Part shown: piece after piece, positions 37,476 through 46,925 of the stretch
Numbering within the stretch: position 1 is the first letter of the stretch
Layout: each line of letters opens with the position of its first letter
Assembly: GCF_000374865.1 (NCBI RefSeq)
Contig: NZ_KB895452.1
Location: forward strand, 310,001 to 374,000
DNA: 64,000 nt
DNA from: Arthrobacter sp. 135MFCol5.1
GTDB taxonomy: Bacteria > Actinomycetota > Actinomycetes > Actinomycetales > Micrococcaceae
Direction of reading: 5' to 3'
Made by a program: the position numbers and the translations under genes
Notes under the pieces: generated by a model
What the model was told of the DNA's origin: nothing
Seen by the model: only the letters and a program-made list of their open reading frames with translations
Database searches by the model: none

Positions 37476-38713
37476 TGCTGTGCCGTTTCCCCGGCCGTCC
37501 CCGCGGGATAGGGGTCGTGCCCGGTTCCCACTGTGGTGTCAGCGCCGGAGATGGTGGGCTTTTCGCCACGGAAGTTGGCGCAGCAGCCGGGCCGGCACAC
37601 GTCGTACCAGGGCCCGAGATCCGTCACGGCCGGGCGGTCGCTGATGTTGTTCGCCACGGTCCGCTCGCAGATGAGGTCCACGAGGCCGTCGACGAACGCG
37701 CGGTGCGTGCCGGGAGTGGGGACGCGGGTGGCGGCCAGTCCGAGGTTGGCGCAGGTTTCCATGGCTTCGGTGTCCAGGTCCCAAACGACTTCCATGTGGT
37801 CGCTGACGAAGCCCAGCGGCACGATGACGATTCCCTTGACCCCTTGGCCTGCCAGTTCCTCGATGGCGTCATTGATGTCCGGTTCCAGCCACGGAACATG
37901 CGGGGCGCCGGAACGGGACTGGTACACCAGGGACCACGGAGCGGCCAGGCCGGACTCCGCCTTGACCCGGTCCATGACCGCGGCGGCGTTGGCCAGGTGC
38001 TGGGCCACGTACGCCGAGCCTTCCTCGAACTCGCGCGGCTCGCCCTCGGAACGGCCGGCAGCCTCGGCGTCGCGGGTGGGGATGGAGTGGGTGGCGAACA
38101 GGACGTGGACGGGAGCCTCCGGGGTGCCTGCGGCCGCCAGTTTGGCCAGGACGTCCGCCAGGCCTGCGGAGGTGCCCTCGACGAACGGCTCCACGAAACC
38201 GGGGTGGTCGAAGTACTGGCGGACCTTGTCCACTTCCAGCCTGCCGTCCAGGCCGGTTTCGGTCAGGGCCATGCCGATGTCCTCGCGGTACTGGCGGCAG
38301 CTGGAGTAGCAGGAGTAGGCACTCGTGGTGAGCATCAGCACGCGGCGGTGGCCGGCGTCGTACGCTTCCTGGAGTGTCTGCGGGAGGTAGGGCGCCCAGT
38401 TGCGGTTGCCCCACAGGACGGGAAGGTCGATCCCCCGGGACGCCAGCTCGGCCTCCAGGGCTGCCTTGAGCTCGCGGTTTTGCTGGTTGATGGGGCTGAT
38501 GCCGCCGTTGGCCCGGTAATGGTGGGAGACCTCTTCAAGCCGTTCGTCCGGAATTCCGCGGCCGCGGGTGACGTTGCGGAGGAACGGAATGACATCGTCT
38601 TGGCCTTCCGGTCCGCCGAACGAGGCGAGCAGGACGGCGTCGTAATTCTTTGGCGCCATGCGTCCGGCTTCCGTAACGGGGTTGACCGCTGCCTGCGGAT
38701 CCAGCGGGCTCAT
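37472..38713 (-). CDS. cpfC: Coproporphyrin III ferrochelatase (CpfC / HemH)
   Basis: Inserts Fe2+ into coproporphyrin III in the coproporphyrin-dependent heme pathway. 413 residues, with AVLLASFGGPEGQDDVIPF (about 27), the metal-contact His in VLFATHSIPT (about 207) and the C-terminal ferrochelatase signature (GFVSDHMEVVWDLDTEA, about 305). A C-terminal extension of about 60 residues contains DVCRPGCCANFRGEKP, whose Cys cluster resembles the 2Fe-2S ligands seen in actinobacterial ferrochelatases. The ATG overlaps the chdC stop as ATGA. Assignment to the copro branch rests on the adjacent chdC. Confidence 0.94.
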   Translation of the reverse strand: MSPLDPQAAVNPVTEAGRMAPKNYDAVLLASFGGPEGQDDVIPFLRNVTRGRGIPDERLEEVSHHYRANGGISPINQQNRELKAALEAELASRGIDLPVLWGNRNWAPYLPQTLQEAYDAGHRRVLMLTTSAYSCYSSCRQYREDIGMALTETGLDGRLEVDKVRQYFDHPGFVEPFVEGTSAGLADVLAKLAAAGTPEAPVHVLFATHSIPTRDAEAAGRSEGEPREFEEGSAYVAQHLANAAAVMDRVKAESGLAAPWSLVYQSRSGAPHVPWLEPDINDAIEELAGQGVKGIVIVPLGFVSDHMEVVWDLDTEAMETCANLGLAATRVPTPGTHRAFVDGLVDLICERTVANNISDRPAVTDLGPWYDVCRPGCCANFRGEKPTISGADTTVGTGHDPYPAGTAGETAQQ

Positions 38714-39411
38714 GCGAGGACCTCGGCAACCTCATCGGCGGTGATCCGGCGGCCGGTGTAGAAGGGCACTTCTTCACGGACGTGGTTGCGTGCCTCGGTG
38801 GCGCGCAGGTGGCGCATCAGGTCCACCAGGTCCACGAGTTCGGGCGCTTCCAGTCCAAGGATCCATTCCCAGTCCCCCAGCGCGAACGAGGAAACGGTGT
38901 TGGAGATTACCTGGGGGAACTCCCGGCCCAGGAGTCCGTGCTCCCGGAGCATCGCGCCGCGCTCCTCCTCCGGCAGGATGTACCACTCGTAGGAGCGGAC
39001 GAACGGGTAGACACAGAGCCATTCAGCCGGCGCGACGCCGCGCGAGTAGGCGGGCGTGTGGTTCTTGGCGAATTCGGCCTCGCGGTGGACACCCATGGCG
39101 GACCAGACAATCTCGGTCCCGGCAAACAGGGTGCTGCGGCGGATGTCGCGGATGGCCTGCTGCAGCGCCTCGGGCTTGGGCCCGTGGAGCCACACCATCA
39201 CGTCGGCGTCGGCACGCATGGCGGAGACGTCGTAGCTGCCCCGGTGCGTCACGCCCGCCTCGGCGAGCCGCTCCAGCAGGGCTTCGAAGTCGGCGGCAGC
39301 GTCTGCGCTGCGGACCACCGACGCCGACCGCTTGAAGACCGTCCAGAGGGTGAAGAACTGCTCGGCTGATTCTTCGGTTTTAGTGACAGATTCGGCAGAA
39401 GTGTGGCTCAT
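38710..39411 (-). CDS. chdC: Coproheme decarboxylase (ChdC / HemQ)
   Basis: Oxidises two propionates of coproheme III to the vinyls of heme b using H2O2, the last step of the coproporphyrin-dependent pathway. 233 residues of the chlorite-dismutase-like fold, with RGSYDVSAMRADADVMVWLHG (about 57-77), VCYPFVRSYEWYILPEEERG (the reactive Tyr region, about 133-152) and the substrate-binding LREHGLLGREFPQ. The first gene of the lower heme run; its ATG has no clear ribosome site but a weak CAAACT box 7 bases upstream. Confidence 0.95.
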   Translation of the reverse strand: MSHTSAESVTKTEESAEQFFTLWTVFKRSASVVRSADAAADFEALLERLAEAGVTHRGSYDVSAMRADADVMVWLHGPKPEALQQAIRDIRRSTLFAGTEIVWSAMGVHREAEFAKNHTPAYSRGVAPAEWLCVYPFVRSYEWYILPEEERGAMLREHGLLGREFPQVISNTVSSFALGDWEWILGLEAPELVDLVDLMRHLRATEARNHVREEVPFYTGRRITADEVAEVLA

Positions 39412-39522
39412 GGTTACCAGTTTGCCCCTTCACCGCCACCAAGTGGAAACCGAACAGTTCTACAACTCGTAGAAGTGATTAATGTCACATTATCCCGCCC
39501 CGCGGGTCAGGCTGTACGGCGT

Positions 39523-40353
39523 TTACAACCGGCGCATGCGCAGGAACACGAGGCCGGCGGCGGTCCCCACGCCGACGAGCCCGACTCCCAGCCACACCAT
39601 GGCATCGGGGACACCCGGCAGGGCCTCGATGGACGAAACCGGGCGGCCCGGACTTGCCGGGACTCCGGCCGCCTGCGCGGTGCGGGCTGCCGGGGACGGC
39701 TGGGCGCCCGGCTGCAGGGCAGTGCTGGACGGCGAGCCAGTTGACGGAGCCCCGCCGGTTTCCGGACCGGCAGCAACCGGCGCCGTACTCTCCTGGCCTG
39801 CTGCAGCGTCACCGGCGGCCGTGCCGGGCGTTGCTGCTGCGACGCTGGATCCCGTGCCCGGATCGACAGCTCCGGGCGCGGGAGGGACCGCCGCCTGGGC
39901 AGCCGCCGGCGCTGATGGGGACGCCGCCGGCGCGGAGCCGGACGCCGCGCCGGCACCCGTGGACGCGGCAGGTGGCGGGGCGGTGGCGGGGGCGGTCCTG
40001 GCGGACGACGGCGAAGAGGATGGCGAAGGAGTCGACGACGGCGCAGGGGTGGTCGGCATGGGGGTCCGCGCGGCCGGGGACAAAGGAGTCCCGGAGGTGG
40101 TCGGGAGCGGAAGATCGGGAAGCAGCGCGGACAGCGGGCCTCCCGCCGAAACGGCGGCGGACGCTGTTGTGCCGGCACTCAGCGACGCTTCCGCCGTGGG
40201 ATCCTGCGGCGGGACTGCGTCCTCGGCCAAGGACGCCTGGACGCCGGTGGAAAGAACCAGTACCGCTCCGACGGCCGCTGCTGCGGTGCCTCGCCGGAGT
40301 CCCCCATGGATACCGGTCCGGGACATTGGAAGCTCGGACCTGTGTTGAACCAT
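39523..40353 (-). CDS. Secreted Ala/Pro/Ser/Thr-rich protein with C-terminal membrane anchor
   Basis: I do not recognise this protein. About 276 residues: an N-terminal signal-like segment (RRGTAAAAVGAVLVLSTGVQASLAED), a roughly 190-residue low-complexity Ala/Pro/Ser/Thr/Gly stretch, and a C-terminal helix (MVWLGVGLVGVGTAAGLVFL) ending in RMRRL. That topology places the disordered middle outside, anchored at the C terminus; no LPxTG motif is present. Start uncertain: ATG 40353 has a TAGGGT box 8 bases upstream, ATG 40359 lies nearer that box, and ATG 40326 begins MSRTGIHGG. It separates cgoX from chdC in the heme cluster. Confidence 0.6.
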   Translation of the reverse strand: MVQHRSELPMSRTGIHGGLRRGTAAAAVGAVLVLSTGVQASLAEDAVPPQDPTAEASLSAGTTASAAVSAGGPLSALLPDLPLPTTSGTPLSPAARTPMPTTPAPSSTPSPSSSPSSARTAPATAPPPAASTGAGAASGSAPAASPSAPAAAQAAVPPAPGAVDPGTGSSVAAATPGTAAGDAAAGQESTAPVAAGPETGGAPSTGSPSSTALQPGAQPSPAARTAQAAGVPASPGRPVSSIEALPGVPDAMVWLGVGLVGVGTAAGLVFLRMRRL

Positions 40354-40464
40354 AGTCATCGACCCTAACCAGAACGCCGGCCCGATTGAAAACCGGGAAC
40401 TGCCCGGCCGCAGGTTCTGGACGGGGGCGTCAAGGCGCCCCGACGCGCTGACCAGCAGTGATGG

Positions 40465-41913
40465 TCAGGCGCCGGTCATCCGGCCAATTTGTTCCCGGGT
40501 ATCGGCAACAACGGCAGCCAGGCCGTTCCCGGCCATCCAGCCGCCGACGACGGCCAGGCCGCCGGCAGCCGTGCACGCCTCCCGGATGGCTGCCGCCCGC
40601 GCCCGGTGTCCCACCGCGGCGAAGGGGAGGGACCCGCGCCACCGCACTACGTCCCAGTCCCGGATGTCGCCGGCCGCGACGGGAACGCCCAGCAGTGCTG
40701 ATGCGTCGCGAAGCGACGCCGCGAAGAGCTCCTCATCGGAGTCCGGGCCGCCCGGCTGGGCGGAGGCGCCGTCCACCCGGCCGTAAGACAGCCGCAGCAC
40801 GTGGCGGCCGGGGCCTGCAGCGGCGGCGAGCCAGTCCCATTTGCCGGTGGCATGGGTGAGTGCCTTCGCCTCGACGCCTGGGGTTTGCGGGGCCACCAGA
40901 ATCCCGGTTCCGCGTGGCCGCCGGTCCAGGTCCGGCTGGTCCAGCACCAGGGTGACAAGTTTGACGTCAGGCCCGGAGGCCGGCTGCTTCCCTGCGATCG
41001 CAGGGACCGCAGCTTCCAGGAGCCCGACGGCGGCCGGACCGTCGACTGCCATGACCAGCAGGTCGCCGGTGAACGGCGCGCCGGCGGCGTCCACCCGCCA
41101 CCCTGTAATGGTGCGGCTGACGGCTGTCGCCGCCGTGCCCGCCAGCAGGGTCACCCCCCGCGACCGCAGATCGGCCACCAGGGCATCCACCAGCGTGTGC
41201 ATGCCACCGTCAAGACCGGCGACGGCGGACCCGGCCTTGGCGGGACGGCCCGGATCGGTGGCTCCCGCACCGATTGCGGGCCGACGCTGCGCAGACACCG
41301 CGGCAGCGAGGGAACCGTGATTCCGCAGCCCGGTTCGAAGGCCCGGCGCCACCATGTCGACGTCGAGCAGGCCGGGATCCGCGGAGTGGACACCGCCCAC
41401 GACGGGGGAAACCAGCCGGTCCAGCACCCGCGCGCCCATCCGTGCCCGGACGAGGGCGGCAACGCTGGTTACGCCGGTACCGGCACCCACCGAGGCAGGC
41501 AGGAGCCGGTCCAGCGAGGCACGCAGCGAGCCCATGATGCCCAGGGTCCGCCGGACCTCCGGGTCCCAGGGGTTGGCCGGAATGCCCAGCACGCCGGTCT
41601 TGGGCAGTTCGCGGGGCCCGTCGGGAAGCTGGACCCAGGCACCGCCCGGGCGTGGGGAAACGATCCTTCCGCCCAGTCCCAGTTCGGTGGCAAGGCGGGC
41701 TACGGCGTCGGACCTTGTGGCGAAGGATTCCGCACCGCTGTCCAGCGTGAGGCCGGACACGGTGTGGCTGCCAACGCAGCCTCCCCAAGCGTCACCGGCC
41801 TCGAGCACGGTGACGTCAAGGCCGGCTGTGGCGAGCTCCCGGGCGGACAGGAGCCCGGAAATCCCGCCGCCCACCACCAGCGCCGTGCCGGGCTTCGCCG
41901 GAGAACTGCCCAC
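40465..41913 (-). CDS. cgoX: Coproporphyrinogen III oxidase, CgoX/HemY type
   Basis: FAD enzyme oxidising coproporphyrinogen III to coproporphyrin III in this pathway. 482 residues. FAD dinucleotide motif VVGGGISGLLSARELA (about 13-28) and VTVLEAGDAWGGCVG follow the PPO family; the C-terminal VGGWMAGNGLAAVVAD (about 455) closes the FAD fold. Ala/Gly rich. The GTG start at 41913 is 3 bases after the hemE stop. It is listed as protoporphyrinogen oxidase in older annotation; the copro role is inferred from chdC and cpfC. Confidence 0.93.
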   Translation of the reverse strand: MGSSPAKPGTALVVGGGISGLLSARELATAGLDVTVLEAGDAWGGCVGSHTVSGLTLDSGAESFATRSDAVARLATELGLGGRIVSPRPGGAWVQLPDGPRELPKTGVLGIPANPWDPEVRRTLGIMGSLRASLDRLLPASVGAGTGVTSVAALVRARMGARVLDRLVSPVVGGVHSADPGLLDVDMVAPGLRTGLRNHGSLAAAVSAQRRPAIGAGATDPGRPAKAGSAVAGLDGGMHTLVDALVADLRSRGVTLLAGTAATAVSRTITGWRVDAAGAPFTGDLLVMAVDGPAAVGLLEAAVPAIAGKQPASGPDVKLVTLVLDQPDLDRRPRGTGILVAPQTPGVEAKALTHATGKWDWLAAAAGPGRHVLRLSYGRVDGASAQPGGPDSDEELFAASLRDASALLGVPVAAGDIRDWDVVRWRGSLPFAAVGHRARAAAIREACTAAGGLAVVGGWMAGNGLAAVVADTREQIGRMTGA

Positions 41914-41916
41914 GGG

Positions 41917-43011
41917 TTACGCCGGCGGGATGGAGTGGATGAGCTCCACCACCCGGGTCAGGACGGCCGGATCCGTTTCGGGCGGCACGCCGTGCCCCAG
42001 GTTCAGGACATGGCCGGGGGCGGCGGAACCGGCCGCGATGACCTCCCGGACGTGGGCTTCGAGGATGTTCCAAGGAGCTGGGAGCAGCGCGGGGTCGATG
42101 TTGCCCTGCAGCGGAACCGTTCCGCCCAGCCGGCGGTTCGCCTCATCAAGGGGGAGCCGGTAGTCCACCCCCACCACGTCCACGCCAACGTCACGCATGG
42201 CCACCAGGAGTTCGGAGGTTCCGGTGCCGAAGTGGATGAGCGGAGCACCGAGGTGGCGGACGTGGTCAAGGGCCCGGGCCGAGGCCGGTGCGACATAGCG
42301 GGTGTAGTCGGCCAGGCCCAGCGAGCCGGCCCATGAGTCGAAGAGCTGGGCCGCCGAGGCACCCGCCTCCAGCTGCGCCTGGAGGAACATGCCGGAGGCG
42401 TCTGCGGCCCAATTTGCCAGGGCGTGCCAGGTTTCGGGGTCGGCGTGCATAATGGTGCGCGGGCCGAGGTGGTCGCGCGACGGCTTTCCTTCGACCATGT
42501 ACGCGGCCAGCGTGAAGGGGGCGCCGGCGAAACCGATGAGCGGCGTCTTGCCCAGTTCAGCCACCGTCAGGCGGACGGCCTCGCGGATGGGCTCAAGCGC
42601 TTCCCAGGTCAGCTGCGGGAGGGCGGCAACGTCGGCGGCCGTGCGCACGGGCTTGTCCAGGACGGGCCCCACCCCCGGCACGATGTCGACGCCGACGCCG
42701 GCCAGCTTCAGCGGAATCACGATGTCGGAGAAGAAGATGCCGGCGTCGACGTCGTGGCGTCGTACGGGCTGCAGCGTGATCTCCGAGGCCAGTTCGGGCC
42801 GGAGGCAGGAGTCCAGCATGGCGATGCCCTCGCGGACCTTGAGGTACTCCGGCAACGACCGGCCCGCCTGCCGCATGAACCAGACGGGACGGCGGGAGGG
42901 TTTGCCTCCGCGGTAGGCCGTGATCAGCGGTGAGTCCGCTGTGCGGCCGTCCATCAGTGGATGGTCTGCGGCGAGGGCGCCGGCAGCGGAGACGGCAGGG
43001 CTAGGAGTCAT
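41917..43011 (-). CDS. hemE: Uroporphyrinogen decarboxylase (HemE)
   Basis: Removes the four acetate carboxyls of uroporphyrinogen III to give coproporphyrinogen III. About 364 residues from ATG 43011. [16 protein letters not shown] (about 42-57) and [18 protein letters not shown] (about 150-167) are the two family signatures; [17 protein letters not shown] is the active-site Asp region. ATG 43011 lacks a ribosome site but has CACAAT 7 bases upstream. A TTG further up at 43041 would extend it by 10 residues. First gene of the minus-strand heme series, divergent from hemA. Confidence 0.94.
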   Translation of the reverse strand: MTPSPAVSAAGALAADHPLMDGRTADSPLITAYRGGKPSRRPVWFMRQAGRSLPEYLKVREGIAMLDSCLRPELASEITLQPVRRHDVDAGIFFSDIVIPLKLAGVGVDIVPGVGPVLDKPVRTAADVAALPQLTWEALEPIREAVRLTVAELGKTPLIGFAGAPFTLAAYMVEGKPSRDHLGPRTIMHADPETWHALANWAADASGMFLQAQLEAGASAAQLFDSWAGSLGLADYTRYVAPASARALDHVRHLGAPLIHFGTGTSELLVAMRDVGVDVVGVDYRLPLDEANRRLGGTVPLQGNIDPALLPAPWNILEAHVREVIAAGSAAPGHVLNLGHGVPPETDPAVLTRVVELIHSIPPA

Positions 43012-43024
43012 GCTTTTGATTGTG
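43012..43024 (-). promoter_or_regulatory. -10-like box CACAAT for hemE
   Basis: CACAAT on the minus strand (plus 43019-43024) ends 7 bases before the ATG at 43011. Confidence 0.4.
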
Positions 43025-43130
43025 CCCAAAAAGAGCCGCAAAAGATAACGACAACCTGTCGCCGTGCGGCCCTCGCGACGGGAAGGTGTCCGGGATCACC
43101 GCAGGGTGTGGCGACTATCCTTTCCGGCGG

Positions 43131-43161
43131 TTGTTCTACCGGGCAACGAAAAAGCTATGAT
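43131..43161 (+). promoter_or_regulatory. Promoter of hemA
   Basis: -35 TTGTTC (43131-43136) and -10 TATGAT (43156-43161) are 19 bases apart. The hemA GTG starts 9 bases after the -10, which leaves a 5' leader of at most about 3 bases. Confidence 0.55.
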
Positions 43162-43170
43162 TGGTCTGCT

Positions 43171-44496
43171 GTGGTTCTTTTCTCATTGGTGGCTACACAC
43201 GCCGACATCGATCTTGAAACCGTCGCTCAGCTGAGCAACGGTTCCTCAGGGATTGCCGCGTCCACCCTCATCGAATCCCCCGCCGTGGCCGGCGCCGTGG
43301 TCCTGGCCACCTGCAACCGCTTCGAGATCTACGGTGAAGCCCCCAACGCTGCCGATGTCGAGGCTGCCCGCGCCGCCCTCGTCGCCCGCATCAGCGAGGC
43401 CAGCGGCTTGGCTGAACCCTTGGTCTCGCGTTCGTTCAATACCCGTACCGGGCCCGAGGTGACCCAGCACCTGTTCGCCGTGAGCGCCGGGCTTGACTCC
43501 GCCGTCGTCGGTGAACGCGAAATTGCCGGGCAGGTACGGCGGGCACTGATTACCGCACAGCACGACGGCACCGCCAGCGCCGGACTGGTCCGGCTCTTCC
43601 AGGCCGCGTCCAAGACCGCCAAGGACGTCGGCGCCCAGACTGCCCTGGGTTCCCGCGGCCTCTCCATTGTCTCGGTGGCGCTGGATCTTGCCACCGACCT
43701 TTCCGAAAGCCCCGACTGGTCCGCAAAGAAGGTAGTGCTTTTCGGAACCGGCGCCTACGCAGGCGCCACCATGGCCCTCCTCCGCGAACGCGGCTGCACG
43801 GACATCAGTGTCTACTCGTCTTCAGGGCGGGCCGAAGGATTCGTGGCAACACGCGGCGGCACGGCGCTGGACGCCGAGTCCCTGCGACCGGCGGTTGCTG
43901 CGGCTGACGTCATGATTGGCTGCAGCGGTTCGGACACCCGGGTGGAAGCCGGTGAACTGGCCGAGGTCCGTGCGGATTCCACGCAGCCGTTGATCGCCAT
44001 CGACCTTGCCCTCACCCACGATTTCGACCCCGCCGTCGGCGAACTGGACGGCGTCGAGCTGCTCACCCTGGAATCGGTGCGCCTCGCTGCCCCACAGGAG
44101 CAGGCCGAATCGCTGACGCACGCAAGCGGCATCGTCAACGGCGCCGCCAGGGCGTTCGAACAGGAACGCGAAGCCCGCTCGGTGGACTCCGCCATCGTTG
44201 CCCTGCGCCGCCACACCATGAACGTGCTGGACGCGGAGATGGAAAAGGTCCGGGCCCGCCACGGCTGCACCGCCGCCGCGGAAGAAGTCGAATTCGCGCT
44301 CCGACGGATGGTCAAGCAGCTGCTGCACGTGCCCACCGTACGCGCCCGCGAACTTGCCGCCAACGGGCAGCAGGATGACTACGTGGCCGCTTTGGAAGCC
44401 CTCTACGGCATCACCGTCGAGCAGCCCGGAGCCGCTCCGGCCGCAACCGCGGAGGCCGAATGCCCGGTGGACCACACAGGCCGCGAAACCGCCTGA
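43171..44496 (+). CDS. hemA: Glutamyl-tRNA reductase (HemA)
   Basis: Reduces glutamyl-tRNA(Glu) to glutamate-1-semialdehyde with NADPH, the committed heme step. 441 residues. The catalytic Cys is in [13 protein letters not shown] (about 46-49); substrate region [15 protein letters not shown] (about 113); NADPH domain [21 protein letters not shown] (about 187-207). The C-terminal dimerisation helix is present ([22 protein letters not shown]). A Pro/Ala-rich tail follows. I start at GTG 43171 ([16 protein letters not shown]), the family N terminus; the frame is open upstream into the hemE region. No ribosome site; likely near-leaderless. Confidence 0.95.
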   Translation: MVLFSLVATHADIDLETVAQLSNGSSGIAASTLIESPAVAGAVVLATCNRFEIYGEAPNAADVEAARAALVARISEASGLAEPLVSRSFNTRTGPEVTQHLFAVSAGLDSAVVGEREIAGQVRRALITAQHDGTASAGLVRLFQAASKTAKDVGAQTALGSRGLSIVSVALDLATDLSESPDWSAKKVVLFGTGAYAGATMALLRERGCTDISVYSSSGRAEGFVATRGGTALDAESLRPAVAAADVMIGCSGSDTRVEAGELAEVRADSTQPLIAIDLALTHDFDPAVGELDGVELLTLESVRLAAPQEQAESLTHASGIVNGAARAFEQEREARSVDSAIVALRRHTMNVLDAEMEKVRARHGCTAAAEEVEFALRRMVKQLLHVPTVRARELAANGQQDDYVAALEALYGITVEQPGAAPAATAEAECPVDHTGRETA

Positions 44497-44508
44497 CATC
44501 CCGGCAGC

Positions 44509-44676
44509 AACGCCCGCTCACTTCCTGCCCCTATTGAGCCAACGCCCGCTCACTTCCTACCCCCCATTGAGCCAACGCCCGCTCACTTCCTTCAAGAAAG
44601 TGAGCGGGCGTTGATTTGGAAGCTGTCGAAAGTGAGCGGGCGTTGGGGAAATTGGTGTCGAAGGTGAGCGGGCGTT
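44509..44676. repeat. Six copies of a 17-bp repeat, three direct and three inverted
   Basis: The unit AACGCCCGCTCACTTCC occurs at 44509-44525, 44541-44557 and 44574-44590. Its reverse complement GRAAGTGAGCGGGCGTT-type form occurs at 44596-44612, 44628-44644 and 44660-44676. The intervals are about 32, 33, 22, 32 and 32 bases. Copies 3 and 4 form a hairpin with a 5-base loop, and the other copies can pair around it. It lies between convergent hemA and moeB-like genes and could also end transcription. Confidence 0.92.
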
Positions 44677-44680
44677 TCCG

Positions 44681-45880
44681 TCAGTAGACGGGCTTGTCAG
44701 GCTCCACCTCGCGCACCCAGGCCAGGATCCCGCCGTCGAGGTGGCTGACCCGCTGGTAGCCTGCCTGGCGGGCCGCCGCGAGGACGTTCGCCGAGCGCGT
44801 CCCGGCCTTGCAGTGGAACACGATGTCCCGGTCCTGCGGGAGTTCGCCCCACGCCTCGCCCGCCAGGATCCGTCCCTGCGGGATGAGCTTGGCTCCGTCG
44901 ATCCGGACGATGTCGTACTCGCCGGCCTCCCGGACGTCCACCAGTTCGAAGTCCTTGAGCCCGGCTTTCCGCGATGCCAGCATGGTGGCCAGCTGGGTGG
45001 CGGTGATGGTGTGTTCCGTGTCCGTGGTGGACGCCGGGGCAATCCCGCAAAACGCCTCATAGTCCGTGAGTTCAGTGATGGGCTCCGCCGCCGGGTCCTT
45101 GGCGACCCGGATCTCCCGCCAGCTGCCGCCCAGGGCATCGAACAGCGCCACGCGGCCCAGCAGGGAGCGCCCGACGCCGGTAATCAGCTTCACCGCCTCG
45201 GTGACCATCAGCGAGCCCACGGCGGCGCACAACATACCGAAGACGCCGCCCTCGCCGCAGGAAGGCACGGAACCGGCGGGAGGGGCCTCGGGGTAGAGGT
45301 CCCGGTACGTGGGGCCGTGCTTCTCCCAGAAGACACTCACCTGTCCGTCGAAGCGGAAGATGGAGCCCCACACATAAGGCTTGCCCAGGATCGCGGCGGC
45401 ATCGTTCACCAGATACCTGGTGGCGAAGTTGTCAGCGCCGTCCAGGATCAGGTCGTACTCCGCGAACAGTTCAAGCGCATTGCCCGAATCCAGGCGCACG
45501 TTGTGGAGCCGGACATCCACCAGTGGGTTCAGGGCGGCGATGGCATCGCGGGCCGACTCGATCTTGGGCCGTCCCACATCCTGCACGCCATGGATGACCT
45601 GGCGCTGCAGGTTGCTCAGGTCCACCACGTCGTCGTCGATGATGCCCAGCGTCCCCACCCCTGCCGCGGCGAGGTACAGCAGTGCTGGTGAACCGAGGCC
45701 GCCGGCTCCGATGACCAGCACTTTGGCGTTCTTGAGCCGCCGCTGCCCCAGCGCGCCGATCTCGGGAATGATCAGGTGCCGGGAGTAGCGTTCCACCTCG
45801 GCGGACGTCAGGGCAGCTGCCGGTTCCACCAGCGGATCCAGCGAATGGGTTGAAACATTTGCGGTGAACGTCGAAGCCAT
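44681..45880 (-). CDS. ThiF/MoeB-type adenylyltransferase with C-terminal rhodanese domain
   Basis: 399-residue E1-like enzyme that adenylates the C-terminal GG of a ubiquitin-like sulfur carrier. N-terminal domain: RYSRHLIIPEIGALGQRRLK, VIGAGGLGSPALLYLAAAGVG (ATP site, about 57-77), IIDDDVVDLSNLQRQ and the AWGSIFRFDG-type strand. The rhodanese domain (about 305-399) keeps its active-site Cys in VFHCKAGTRSANVLAA. Known relatives serve MoaD, ThiS or CysO. No moa or moe gene is near, but a thiS-thiG without thiF lies 2.4 kb away, so ThiS is a plausible partner. ATG with TACATT 5 bases upstream. Confidence 0.88.
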   Translation of the reverse strand: MASTFTANVSTHSLDPLVEPAAALTSAEVERYSRHLIIPEIGALGQRRLKNAKVLVIGAGGLGSPALLYLAAAGVGTLGIIDDDVVDLSNLQRQVIHGVQDVGRPKIESARDAIAALNPLVDVRLHNVRLDSGNALELFAEYDLILDGADNFATRYLVNDAAAILGKPYVWGSIFRFDGQVSVFWEKHGPTYRDLYPEAPPAGSVPSCGEGGVFGMLCAAVGSLMVTEAVKLITGVGRSLLGRVALFDALGGSWREIRVAKDPAAEPITELTDYEAFCGIAPASTTDTEHTITATQLATMLASRKAGLKDFELVDVREAGEYDIVRIDGAKLIPQGRILAGEAWGELPQDRDIVFHCKAGTRSANVLAAARQAGYQRVSHLDGGILAWVREVEPDKPVY

Positions 45881-45964
45881 ACTTCAATGTATGCCCCGGG
45901 ATACCGCCGGGTCATATTACCCCGCAGTAAAGTGAATGTAACTGCAATGGAAAGAAGGACAACT

Positions 45965-46630
45965 GTGGTCCCTGAAGCACGGGCTGACCGCCCGCCCGCG
46001 GCCGAACCGCAAACTCCCTCCCGCCCCGCAGGCCAACGGTCCGCCCGGCTGCCCCGGGACGAACGCCGCGCGCAGTTGCTTGCCGCCGCCCAGGAAGTTT
46101 TCGTTGCGAACGGCTACCACGGGGCCGCGATGGACGAAATTGCAGAGACTGCCCACGTGAGCAAGCCTGTCCTGTACCAGCACTTCCCGTCCAAGCGTGA
46201 GCTGTACCTGGCCCTGCTGGAAAGCCACCTGACGTCACTGACCGAGCTGATGCTGGGGGCGTTGAACTCCACCACGGACAACGACGAGCGCGTTCAGGCC
46301 GTCATGCGCGCCTACTTCCACTTCATCGCCAACGACGACCAGGCACACCGCCTGGTGTTCGAATCGGACCTGATCAACGATCCCGATGTCAGCTCCAGGC
46401 TGGAGACCTTTAATCGGACCTTCGCAGACGCCATCGCCCGGGTCATTGCCGAGGACACCAAGCTCCCCCACCTGGAGGCGGAGCTTCTGGGCCGGGGCCT
46501 TGCCGGGATGGCGCAGGTCAGCGCCCGGTATTGGCTGGAAACGGACGGCAACCTGGACCTCAACGTGGCCAGCGACCTCATCTACCGTTTAGCTTGGCGC
46601 GGAATCTCTCGCTTCCCCAAAGAGTCCTAG
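45965..46630 (+). CDS. TetR/AcrR-family transcriptional regulator
   Basis: About 221 residues. The helix-turn-helix is MDEIAETAHVSKPVLYQHF (about 54-72), preceded by RRAQLLAAAQEVFVANGYHG, and the C-terminal all-helical ligand domain follows (AYFHFIANDDQAHRLVFESDL). A disordered Pro/Ala/Arg leader of about 30 residues precedes the DNA-binding domain. I start at GTG 45965 because AGAAGGA lies 5 bases upstream; ATG 45947 is possible. Ligand and targets unknown; it may act on itself and on the divergent MoeB-like gene. DUF3107 follows after 44 bases. Confidence 0.87.
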   Translation: MVPEARADRPPAAEPQTPSRPAGQRSARLPRDERRAQLLAAAQEVFVANGYHGAAMDEIAETAHVSKPVLYQHFPSKRELYLALLESHLTSLTELMLGALNSTTDNDERVQAVMRAYFHFIANDDQAHRLVFESDLINDPDVSSRLETFNRTFADAIARVIAEDTKLPHLEAELLGRGLAGMAQVSARYWLETDGNLDLNVASDLIYRLAWRGISRFPKES

Positions 46631-46674
46631 ACTACAAATAAGACATCATCGACGAACCAGGCTGGGAGGCCCCC

Positions 46675-46899
46675 TTGGAAATTAAGATCGGCGTTCAAAA
46701 CGTTGGCCGCGAAATCGTGCTCGAATCAGACCAGGATGCTGAGACGGTGGCCAAGACTGTTGGTGAAGCCATCAATGACGGCACCCAGTTGCGCCTGAAG
46801 GATGACAAGGGACGCCTGATCATTGTGCCCGGCAACGCACTTGCCTATGTGGAAATTGGCGCTGAAGAGGTCCGCCGCGTAGGTTTCGGCCAGTTCTAG
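46675..46899 (+). CDS. DUF3107 small protein
   Basis: 74-residue protein of the actinobacterial DUF3107 family, function unknown. Begins with the family N terminus EIKIGVQNVGREIVLES and ends EVRRVGFGQF; a mixed beta/helix fold is suggested by alternating hydrophobics (RLIIVPGNALAYVEIG). The start is a TTG at 46675 with GGGAGG 7 bases upstream, so it is translated well in spite of the rare codon. It lies between the TetR gene and a small membrane protein, apparently one transcript. Confidence 0.88.
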   Translation: MEIKIGVQNVGREIVLESDQDAETVAKTVGEAINDGTQLRLKDDKGRLIIVPGNALAYVEIGAEEVRRVGFGQF

Positions 46900-46925
46900 G
46901 CTGACCGCACGTTCCAAGGAGATCC

